Under the pieces are notes generated by a model, which saw nothing but the letters and a program-made list of their open reading frames with translations, was not told the DNA's origin and made no database searches. The translations under genes and the position numbers were made by a program. From Carpediemonas membranifera (taxonomy: Eukaryota > Fornicata), in the NCBI GenBank assembly GCA_019828565.1, contig JAHDYR010000062.1:1426001-1490000 (forward strand): a DNA stretch of 64,000 nt, written 5' to 3'. Positions within the stretch are counted from its first letter, which is position 1. Each line of letters opens with the position of its first letter. Positions 18,241-26,427 of the stretch are shown here, piece after piece.

Positions 18241-19692
18241 ATGATTGACTGTGGTTGCCTCGAGCTCGACTTCGACTTCCGGACTATCAAAGCCGAGCGC
18301 GCAATGGTAAAGGTCACGGAGCTCGATTGGACAATAACCTCGGACTCTTCAATGACGCTATGCAGCTCAATGGAGAACCGTGCGAAGGATCGGAAGGCTC
18401 ACATCTTGAATCTCGGCAAGAAACTGCATTTCGACGACGCAGCGAACGAACAAGACAACGACAAGACTGAAATTGTTGGGCAGATCTACATTGACCATAC
18501 TGTTCCATCGCCGCGCCTCGATTACCGCATTTTGCTGGAGTGTGTAGACACTGGCGACGAGGGCATGTTCGAGCTCTTCTTCCGGCCCAACTTCTTCGCC
18601 CAGTACCGCCAGAAGACTGGCCATGACCTAATGCTCTTCTCTGGCCTAGTTGTGCGCGTCCGGGGCAGCGAGAGCATCGGCATCACACCCGCCTTCATGG
18701 CGCAGTTCCATCGCTTCACTGTTGACGACATCGTCGTCGAGGCCCCCTTCAGCAAGTCAAGCCCCATCCCCGAGAGTGCCAATGGGCTGACTGGCCAGAT
18801 CTTCAAGGGCCCCTTCTACCAGCTTCGGACGGACCCTGGGGCTGCGGGCATGCCGTTCCAGCCCGTCGTCGAGCTCAACACCCTCGAATACATGCAGGTC
18901 ATCCGCATGTACGTCAAGGACAGCCCCGGTGTCGTCGTGCTCCTCGGCCCCTTCCTCCCGACTGACGAGGCGCTGCTGCTCGCCCTGCCATGCTCGCCCA
19001 TCGAGTGGTACACCGCCTTTTTCCACTTCATCCACGGCATGGCCGAGGAGTTCCCGGCCACCCAGTTCGTGGTCGTCCCGGGGAGCACGGACGTGCTGGA
19101 CGGGGCGACATGCTGGCCTAATGCCGGGCTGAGTCACGTCGCTGCTGATGTTGCCAAGACCAGCCTGCCGCTCGACTCGCCCGACTTCTTCAAGTCCCGC
19201 ACGAAGTTGAAGATCTGGCCCTTTATTCGGGACTACAACGGCGCGCTGGCCCATTCGAACGTGCATATGGTCGGGACCCCCGCCCATATCGACATTGACG
19301 GGCTGAGGGTGGCTGTCACACCCAACAGTCCTGCCGACGACCTCGACAACATCGTGGAGAAGCCCCAGGGTCCTAACCTCGTCCCGCTCGAGGTGGACCG
19401 CTTCAAGGAGGACTGCGAGGCGATGGTCACCCAGCGCCACCTAATGCCCGCCTTCCCGCCGTCCATCGTGGCCAACTACAATAGCGCCGCGGACCAGGCC
19501 TGTTGGCTGGCATCCAAGCCGCATCTGATGATCGTCGGCGGGGTTGAGGGTGCGGACACCACAGTCAAGGGAGTCACAGTCGTCAGCCCGGGTCAGCTGA
19601 CCAACGGCAGAGAGCTGCTCAACAACATGGCTACCTTTGAGGTCAGGGGCGGTGAGATCGAGGTGTCGCTGTTCGGGCAGAAGAGAGAGTGA
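18241..19692 (+). CDS. POLA2: DNA polymerase alpha subunit B
   Basis: This 483-residue protein shows the calcineurin-like/OB layout of replicative polymerase B subunits. An OB fold lies at about residues 75-145, then the inactivated phosphoesterase domain with VVLLGPFLPTD, TQFVVVPGSTD, an ILPP-like region, and a VTPNSP loop. The end carries the family signature: PHLMIVGG, then VVSPGQLTNGRE and a final beta hairpin. In the primase-polymerase alpha complex this subunit anchors the catalytic chain. It is shorter than animal or yeast POLA2 (about 600 residues), mostly because the N-terminal helical domain is reduced or missing. An upstream exon cannot be excluded. Confidence 0.88.
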   Translation: MIDCGCLELDFDFRTIKAERAMVKVTELDWTITSDSSMTLCSSMENRAKDRKAHILNLGKKLHFDDAANEQDNDKTEIVGQIYIDHTVPSPRLDYRILLECVDTGDEGMFELFFRPNFFAQYRQKTGHDLMLFSGLVVRVRGSESIGITPAFMAQFHRFTVDDIVVEAPFSKSSPIPESANGLTGQIFKGPFYQLRTDPGAAGMPFQPVVELNTLEYMQVIRMYVKDSPGVVVLLGPFLPTDEALLLALPCSPIEWYTAFFHFIHGMAEEFPATQFVVVPGSTDVLDGATCWPNAGLSHVAADVAKTSLPLDSPDFFKSRTKLKIWPFIRDYNGALAHSNVHMVGTPAHIDIDGLRVAVTPNSPADDLDNIVEKPQGPNLVPLEVDRFKEDCEAMVTQRHLMPAFPPSIVANYNSAADQACWLASKPHLMIVGGVEGADTTVKGVTVVSPGQLTNGRELLNNMATFEVRGGEIEVSLFGQKRE

Positions 19693-19730
19693 TTTACTGC
19701 TGTTATGGCACATAATTGGGACATATATAA

Positions 19731-19886
19731 ATGGCGTCAGAAGAGGCGAGCGTGTCGTTCAACAGTTCCAGTGGTCTCATGAGGGAGGAAGCCCACCGGG
19801 AGGTGCCCGACAGAGTCAAATCTCACCTGGATCCGAGTTTGGGCAAGGTGGATGTGGCCAAAACCCCTAGATACTGTTACATATGA
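19731..19886 (+). CDS. Small ORF, 51 residues, unknown
   Basis: It starts at ATGGCG just after an ATATATAAATG sequence that may be the POLA2 3' signal. The predicted peptide is polar and charged (MASEEASVSF, then REEAHREVPDRVKSHLDPS) with codons like those of real genes here. No family is recognised. It could be a genuine small protein, a first exon, or a relic. Confidence 0.3.
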   Translation: MASEEASVSFNSSSGLMREEAHREVPDRVKSHLDPSLGKVDVAKTPRYCYI

Positions 19887-20054
19887 CGATGTGTAGGACC
19901 CTACCGAGCCGCGTTGAGGATGTCATGTCAGGATGTCATCTGATCTGTAGAATATTTGAGTCAAATCATGAATTTGATTTTTCTGACTGCATTCCACTTT
20001 CCGGTTTGAGGTACCTTTGAGACCGGAATCACAGCTGGACACAAACAGCGAACA

Positions 20055-20192
20055 ATGGGCAACTCTGGTATGACGAACGGAATTGACGCACCGCACACTG
20101 GGATCGTTAAAATTGACAAGGATTTCACCGCTTTTGAGGCCGGAAGAAACAAGACACCACTGGACACCGTTATGACGGCTGGAATTGAGTAA
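20055..20192 (+). CDS. Small ORF, 45 residues, unknown
   Basis: ATG is preceded by the A/C-rich leader ACAAACAGCGAACA, and the TAA is embedded in GAGTAAATAAG, like stops of real genes here. The peptide (VKIDKDFTAFEAGRNKTP within it) looks protein-like and has loosely repeated ATG-ACG-N3-GGAATTGA blocks at its start and end. I do not recognise it. It may be a real small protein or the surviving end of a decayed gene. Confidence 0.35.
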   Translation: MGNSGMTNGIDAPHTGIVKIDKDFTAFEAGRNKTPLDTVMTAGIE

Positions 20193-20423
20193 ATAAGTGC
20201 TAGTCAATGCCATTCGGTCTGGTACGGACGCCACGGCACATTATACACTGAGATTATCCCGCACTAACCTTTCGGTGCTGTTCACTCGGTTTCCATGCCA
20301 TTGCTGACATGGTGTGAGACTGTCAGTGCCAAGACCGATGGCCAAAGCGCGGTTCTCCGACCATCTCGATGCCTGTCGCCCAACTAGGCTACCCCTCCCA
20401 GGCCCGGTTGCTCCTGATGACCG

Positions 20424-22034
20424 GCTGGCCCCAGAACAGAGGCTCCAGCCGTCGGCCCAGGCGATGGAATGAACCAAAGATAAAATGTTTAGACGCATGA
20501 CTTACTCGAAGAAGCCGGTGAGGTAGATGCGGGCCATGTCCTCGCGCTCGACCTTGACGGGGGAAAGGGCGAGGAGGCCGTCCATGCCGGGGCAGGCGAT
20601 GGTGGCGTCGACGAGCTTCTCGATGCCGTCCTTGGTGAAGCCCATGGTGGCCATGGTGTCCTTGATGCCGACGGACTCGTGCCACTTGCGGAGAGCCTTG
20701 GCGACGTCCTGGGCCTCCTCGGGCTTGCCAGCGAACTCGCCGATCATGGGCTTGAGCACGTAGCAGAGGGTCTTGGCGGCGACCTCATCGGCCCAGATGT
20801 GGGCGACGACGCCGGGCTGGAGGAGGGCGAGGCCGAGACCGTGGGTGAGGTTGGCGACGTAGGCGGAGAGGGTGTGCTCCATGGCGTGGGTGATGTGGAG
20901 CAGGGACTCGTCGAAGCTCATGCCGGCGATGCAGGCGGCGTAGTGCAGCCAGTAGCGGGCGCGGAGGTTGGAGGGCTCCTTGAGGGCGACGGGGAGGTAG
21001 TGGGCGACGAGGTTGCAGACAGTGCGGCCGAGGTTGGTGGAGAAGGGGTGGCGATGCTGGTGGTGGAGGCCTCGGTGACGTGGTTCATGGCGTCAACGGC
21101 GGTGCAGGCGGTCTGGAAGGGAGAGGTGGAGCAGAGAAGGGCGGGGTCGTTGATGGAGATGTCGGGGTAGATGACGGGGGTGGCGAGTGCGGGCTTGAGG
21201 GGGATCTCCTCGTCGAGGATCGAGGCAACAGCGAACTTGTTGGCCTCAGTGCCGGTGCCGGCGGTGATGTTGATGGCGATCAGGGGGGCGCGGCGCTCGG
21301 GGGCGAACTGGAACTTGTAGAGCTCGCGGGCGGTCTTGTCCTTGTGCTCGAGGAGGACGGCGACAGACTTGGCCGAGTCGATGGGGGAGCCACCGCCGAT
21401 GGCGACGACACAGAACTTCTCGTTGTACTTGGGGAGGAAGAGGTCGCGGCACTCATCGATGGAGGTGCAGGTGGGGTTGGTGACGATCTTGTTGTACATG
21501 AGGTGCTCGATCTTCTTCTCGGCGAGGATCTTCTCGATGTGCTCCCAGGCGCCGCAGCGCTTGTAGGCGGAGTTAGAGCAGATGAAGCCGACGGTCTCGA
21601 CGCCCATGGTCTCAAGAGCATCAGCGAACTTGGCGATGGCGCCAACGCCGAAGTAGGTGCTCTGCTTGCGGGTGCCGTAGGTAAGAACGACAGTCTTGTT
21701 GATGTCGACGGATTCACAGTAGTTGAGCTCAGCAGCGTCCATTTCCTTGTTTGTTTCAAGCGAGTGCTTTCTGCCCCAGTCGATTCGATCCGATGAGTCG
21801 TCCGCCCCGAATCGCAATCGCGACTGATCGCGATGCGTCAGGGGCGCTGGCCGTGGGGGACGTCGGTCAGTTGCCGTTTCAGGCCCACGAACGGCCTCGG
21901 GCTCGGGGCGGCACTCAGCCGAATCCGATTCCAGATTCGACGATTTTTCGAAAATTGAACCGGGGCTGTCCAAGGCGGCCGCATGATGCTGGAGGCGGTG
22001 CCGACCGGAGATGCGTGGGGGCAGTCGCTGGGTC
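20424..22034. repeat. Copy A of a 1.6-kb inverted duplication
   Basis: This block is nearly identical, in reverse orientation, to 53808-55418. It contains the alcohol dehydrogenase gene, about 290 bases upstream of its ATG and about 80 bases downstream of its stop. Similarity ends abruptly at both borders. Differences I saw include one lost C, a CCC/CTC change and a few changes near the end. Confidence 0.9.
20502..21742 (-). pseudogene. Iron-type alcohol dehydrogenase copy A, frameshifted
   Basis: The sequence matches the intact copy at 54100-55341 almost base for base. It lacks one C in a run (GGGG at 21045-21048 here, five at the other copy), shifting the frame after the codons for TSIATP. 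The first 220 or so residues, with the cofactor motif GGGSPIDSAK, are in one frame and the remainder, with the His-rich metal site, in another. Either this copy is a young pseudogene or the homopolymer was miscounted in assembly. The A/C-rich leader (GAAACAAACAAGGAA) is the same in both copies. Confidence 0.85.
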
Positions 22035-22177
22035 AGGCTGACGGCCGACCTCAATCTCTAGGACATAAGTGGGTTCTAGCCAGCCTTTATCGTTGTAATA
22101 CCGATGAACCCAATGATTTCATGCCATACAGCTTGCTATCCACCCGCACCAAACACACGGACCCCTACGACTGGGAC

Positions 22178-22718
22178 CTAGTCGCCCCGGTCGGGGTCCC
22201 GCACGATAATACACGGACGTCTCACACTAAGCAGCATGGGGTGAACGCTAGTGGCATGTGGCTGGGTATTCTGCCGCGGTGCAGGGTCGGGTTGGTCCTT
22301 CTCGACCTTGATCACGACAGCATGCGGTGGTCGGTGTTTTGAGCCTACCTTCGGCCGCCCTGGGTGGACGTGTTCTATCATACCACGGATCTTGTCGCCA
22401 TCCTGTGTGATGAAGGGGGGAGCCACTCACCTCATCTCGCAGGTCGGCGGGCTCGCTGACATTGAGAAGCCTGCACGCCTTGGTGCGGAATTTCTGCAAA
22501 TGAGAGGCAATATGGTGTCTCTGGATAACAGGATCATTAAGCTCACTCAGTATGGCCTTTGGCGTCGCTGAACGGAGGCCTATGGTCAAAACTGCCTGTT
22601 CGAAGCGCTGATGCTGCTCTTTGGACCATAGCATTCGAGCAGCTGTCTCTTTGGCGCGCTTCTTTCGCTTTTGCGTTGGATATACGTCACTTGTGCTTGT
22701 GTGGCTGTTATCCGCCAT
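22178..22718 (-). CDS. GARP/Myb-like DNA-binding protein (SHLQKF class), two exons
   Basis: Exons 22431-22718 and 22178-22402 encode 170 residues. After a basic start (KRKKRAKE), residues 30-85 form a GARP/Myb-related helix-turn-helix: LWSKEQHQRFEQAV, then TPKAIL, and IASHLQKFR, close to the plant B-type response regulator/KAN consensus ending SHLQKYR. The C-terminal 70 residues are rich in Pro, His and Arg with no visible domain. It probably binds DNA as a transcription factor. There is no receiver domain. The leader CACAAACAAATACG precedes the ATG. Confidence 0.75.
22403..22430 (-). other. 28-nt intron in the GARP-like gene
   Basis: On the minus strand it starts GTGAGT and ends ATCACACAG. 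It separates codons in phase 0 (GAT GAG | GAT GGC) and joins two frames that are each open only on their own side. Confidence 0.7.
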
Positions 22719-22953
22719 CGTATTTGTTTGTGGAAAATATCAAATTCGCACTTTTGACAGGCGACCACAAGCCTCAGCAGGCTAATAACAGTCTCATCCG
22801 ACCCTGTACATGTGCACAAGGAGCCAGCGATCAGGCCAGGTCTGTGAATGACACCCGCCACTGATCTTGAAGCAGTGACTGCGAGGCAGGGCATGACGAC
22901 AATCGGAAGAAAGCAGCAGTTTATGCTAAATATCCGAAACCCCAGCTCCTAGG

Positions 22954-23646
22954 TCATCCATGTGTCCCTGCACCACCAGCCATGTCCTCGTCGTACTGCT
23001 TCTGCTGGGCACTCACCATGTTGAAAAGCCCACTAGTCGCCACCTGCCCTATAGCAGCCTCGGTCTCGGCCGATATTTCCCCGATGAGCTGCGGCGTCCG
23101 ATGTACCTGCGGACCCCTGGGGATCCGGGTGCTGTTAAGTCGGCCCCGGGAGCCCTCGCTGTGCTTCAAGGTCGCGCGCTTCTCCTGGGTCAGTTCCTTC
23201 CCGAACGAGACGACGGCCAGCTCGCCCCCGATCTTGGTCGTGTGGCGGATGATCCGGGCCCTGGCGATCGCCTGCAGGGGAATGGCGGCCTTCATGTCCT
23301 CCTGCGCCTCGTCGTCTTGCACCATGAACATGCGGTCGTCCATGTCGTCGTCGAGGATGCCCACAGAGGCAGAGTCGGAGTGCGTGATGTCTTCTTCATC
23401 ATCGGAATCTCGAAGCTGGCGGCCTGTTTCCATCAGAAAAGAGTGTTCAAATGTGTCCGTACCATCTTCATCGTCTGTACGATTTCTTTCCGGGCTCAAC
23501 ACCGGACTGAGGATCGAAGGGACGTATCGCTCAGGAATACGCGAAGTTACCATGCGCATACTCCCTGGAAGTTCCGGAAGTCTTACTTGCCCGCTTTGTA
23601 AACCGTCCCAGGTGTCTCTCACGGCAGCCGGCGCACCAGCTCCCAT
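22954..23646 (-). CDS. Hypothetical acidic protein, 230 residues
   Basis: No family recognised. The first 60 residues contain short conserved-looking strings (SRIPERYVPSILSP), followed by a strongly acidic, Asp/Glu-rich stretch (residues 57-115). Then comes a short IQ-like helical patch (AAIPLQAIARARIIRHTTK) that could bind calmodulin, and a basic then Gln-rich end. The IQ reading is tentative. It is divergent from the basic protein at 23959. Confidence 0.55.
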   Translation of the reverse strand: MGAGAPAAVRDTWDGLQSGQVRLPELPGSMRMVTSRIPERYVPSILSPVLSPERNRTDDEDGTDTFEHSFLMETGRQLRDSDDEEDITHSDSASVGILDDDMDDRMFMVQDDEAQEDMKAAIPLQAIARARIIRHTTKIGGELAVVSFGKELTQEKRATLKHSEGSRGRLNSTRIPRGPQVHRTPQLIGEISAETEAAIGQVATSGLFNMVSAQQKQYDEDMAGGAGTHG

Positions 23647-23958
23647 TCTGTGCAGTTTAGCACCAAATCGGGTCGATGAGACAGTGTGCGTGTTCAGGTG
23701 GCGGAGGCGATGCTCCTTGTGTAACGACGGTATACAGCGGACTTTGCTTCAAATCGTTCGATCAGGCGATCGCTGGGGGATGTGCGGGGAGAGCACCTCG
23801 CCCTCCATGGTCTGGTGGGAGGAGCACCAAGCGGCAGTAGGCCGTGGCAGTGGTGGAATGGGGCACGGACGTTGGCTATTGGGCGCACTTGTCTGGCGGT
23901 CCTTACATTTCTTTCAGATGTCGTCGCGGCACTTGCATGCATCAACATTCAAACAATC
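23647..23958. promoter_or_regulatory. Divergent promoter region
   Basis: Two genes start away from each other across 312 bases. Open frames on both strands look like shadows of GC-rich DNA. The leader on the right, ACATTCAAACAATC, resembles that of the gene at 57964 (GACATTCAAACACAA), so CATTCAAACA may be a shared start element. Confidence 0.4.
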
Positions 23959-24522
23959 ATGGAAAAACAGCACCAGGATCAACTGCAAGCGAGGCAGAAG
24001 GGGGAATCGATGGCTACAAGACAAAGGCGCTCACATAGGCATTCGAGTCCGCCAGCACATCAGGCATCACCGAGCATTTCCGATCGTGATCAGCCGGATG
24101 AAGCTGACGACAAAATACCCCATCTCATCGTCCACTTCAAACCTGAAAACACGGCCGCCGCCGGCGAAGCGAGCCCAACGCACTGTCGTCGTCGTCGTCG
24201 GCGTCGTGTGGACGATGACGACCACCAACGCAAGCACTCCCACCGGGGACACAAGACGGACCCACCGGCCTGTACCGAGACCGAGAACCATCCCGCGCCG
24301 TTCTCGGCCCAGATCTTCGTCTACTCGACGTCGTACCGCATGAAGTTCCCCAGCCCGAGCAACCGCATCCTGCTGGGCGACCCGTCCGGCATGGTGATCC
24401 ACAGGCGGTGCTACACTCCCCAGGGCGAGCTGTGCCGGCCCCGCGGGACGGTCCGCACGCCCTCCCGCCTTCAGCAGCGGCACTCGGTCAGCACCCTCCC
24501 AGCCACCAACACGCAGCTGTAG
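23959..24522 (+). CDS. Hypothetical basic protein, 187 residues
   Basis: The N-terminal half is Gln/His/Arg-rich and probably disordered, including an Arg run (residues near 79) encoded by a short CGT/GTC microsatellite at 24186-24205. The second half (from about residue 100) looks more ordered: FSAQIFVYSTSYRMKFPSPSN, then a beta-like MVIHRRCYTP. It ends in a Thr/Ser-rich tail. No family is recognised. The start was chosen because of the A/C-rich leader. It is convergent with the L-serine dehydratase gene. Confidence 0.5.
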   Translation: MEKQHQDQLQARQKGESMATRQRRSHRHSSPPAHQASPSISDRDQPDEADDKIPHLIVHFKPENTAAAGEASPTHCRRRRRRRVDDDDHQRKHSHRGHKTDPPACTETENHPAPFSAQIFVYSTSYRMKFPSPSNRILLGDPSGMVIHRRCYTPQGELCRPRGTVRTPSRLQQRHSVSTLPATNTQL

Positions 24523-24586
24523 CAGCCAGCCATCCTAAACTTACTAAACTTACCAGCTTCCCTTCTATCGCCCACACACCGCTCCT

Positions 24587-26210
24587 TTACTCCCAGTCGG
24601 CCCAGTGGATGCCCTGGTACTCCGCGGGCAGGGGCATCGGGTGCCCGCCGTCGTCTGACTCGTCGCCGTCGTGGGCATCGGGGTCGACCTCGTTCTCCCA
24701 GTTGTTCTTGAGGGCAGCCTCCAGCAGCCGTCTCTTCTGTTCCCGCTCGTGCTTCATCGTCTGCTCCTGGTTCTTGGTCGTCTTGTCGAGCCCGAACACA
24801 GCCGCCAGCCCGCCCTCGGCCGTCTCCCGGAACTTGGAGTCCATGGCGAGGCCGGTCAGCTTCATCACGAGGATGGCCTCATCAAATGATACGAGGTGCC
24901 GCCCGTCACTCGCCAGGGCGTATTCCGCACAGTCGACAGCCCTGGTCGCGCTAAGTGCATTGCGTTCTATGCATGGTATCTGAACGTACCCCTGGACGGG
25001 GTCGCATGTCAGGCCGAGGTGTTGTTCGATGGCGATCTCCGCGGCATACTCGATCTGCTGTATTGTGCCACCCATCAGGTCGGCTGCGGCTGCGGCGGCC
25101 ATGGCGGCGGCCACCCCGACCTCACCCTGGCAACCGACCTCGGCACCGCTGATGGACGCGTTGGCCTTCACGATGTTGCCGACAAGCCCAGCCACAGCGA
25201 GGGCCTTGACGATCTCGTCGTCCTTCGCGTCGAGGACCTCCTTGAGGTACCTAAGGACCGCGGGCACGAGGCCGCAGGACCCGCACGTGGGGGCAGTGAC
25301 GATGGGGCAGGACATGCCTGCGTTCTCCTCGGAGACGGCGAGGGCGTAGGCTGCGAGCAGGGGCGTTCTTTGGAAGGCAGGGTGAGTACGACGGGCCTTG
25401 CGGAACGTGGCGTTGGCCTTTCGCGCGAGTCGGAGGGGTCCGGGCAGCACGCCCGTGGACTTAAATCCGGACTCGATGGACTTGGACATGGCGGTCCAGA
25501 TGTCCTGCAGGAAGGACAGCTCGGGGTCGTGTTCGGCTCTGGCGACAATCTGCCACGGTTCGAGGCCTTCGTCTTCGCACATCTCGATGAGCTCCTTCAT
25601 GTTCTTGCACTCGTACACGCCCTTCTCGCTGCTCCTCGGCTTGTTCATATCCTTTGCCCACACGATGGAGCCGCCCCCCACAGAGTAGACGACGTCCTCG
25701 CCCACATCCATCAGGATGCCCGTCAGTGTCCGCTTCTGGACCTGGAACTTGACTGTGTTAGCTGTGTATGGCGGGGGTATCCGTACCGGCGTTGGGGTGG
25801 GGCTTGGTGATCTCCTTGTCGGTTGTGTTCCAGCAGATCTTCACGGGGCAGGGGGCAAACACCTCGATGATCGCCTGGTCCGTGAAATGACCCTTGCCTG
25901 TGGCGGCCAGGGAGCCGTATAGCGTGGCCGTGACCGAGTAATCCTGCCCCGCTTGCGTCATGAAGCGGCGTTTGATGTCCTCGGCGGCGGCGCGAGGGCC
26001 CAGCGTGTGGCTAGACGATGGGCCGTAGCCCACCTTGTACAGCTCCTTCAGAGACTGAAGCGCCTTGGGCGGCGGGTAACGAATTTCGAGGGCTTCTTCG
26101 ACGCTGGGCTTGATTTCGGCCAGGTTCGGCGCGTGCATCATCGAGCGAGGAATTGGAGCTCTAAATGTCGTTACGCGGGAGCCAATGTCCTCAATATCCT
26201 TGTTTTGCAT
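24587..26210 (-). CDS. L-serine dehydratase, iron-sulfur type, fused beta-alpha, one intron
   Basis: Exons 25787-26210 and 24587-25752 encode about 529 residues. The N-terminal beta domain has GPSSSHTLGPRAAAEDI. The alpha domain has SCPIVTAPTCGSCGLVPAVL and the three Cys expected to hold the [4Fe-4S] cluster: one in VGCQGEVG and two in TCDPVQGYVQIPC. The enzyme turns L-serine into pyruvate and ammonia and is oxygen-sensitive. This bacterial-type single-chain enzyme in a eukaryote suggests old lateral transfer, and the intron shows it is resident in the nucleus. The C-terminus has an extra charged tail of about 60 residues. Confidence 0.92.
25753..25786 (-). other. 34-nt intron in the L-serine dehydratase gene
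   Basis: On the minus strand it starts GTACGG and ends GCTAACACAG. The branch point CTAAC lies directly before the acceptor, as in Giardia and Trichomonas introns. Splicing restores the expected HPN-A-VKF sequence across the junction. Confidence 0.88.
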
Positions 26211-26427
26211 TCGTTAAGTTCTCGATGCACCTGACTCGTTCAGGTTCTCGCCTGGTCAACGCCGGCAGTCGCCAGGCGGTCACAATCTCACAGATCATGT
26301 AAGCATCGTGTATGCCGCGGGATAGCCGGGTATCAGCCGCGCCGGGCTTGATCTCGCCTAGTCTGGGCCGACGACGAAAGACAGCAGACCAGCGTTTACG
26401 GTTCGACACTATTACTACATCTACAAC

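Noticed and set aside
24186-24205. GTC/CGT microsatellite as a regulatory repeat or CRISPR-like array
   Set aside because: Short, imperfect, and inside a coding region as an Arg run; no spaced repeats anywhere in the window.
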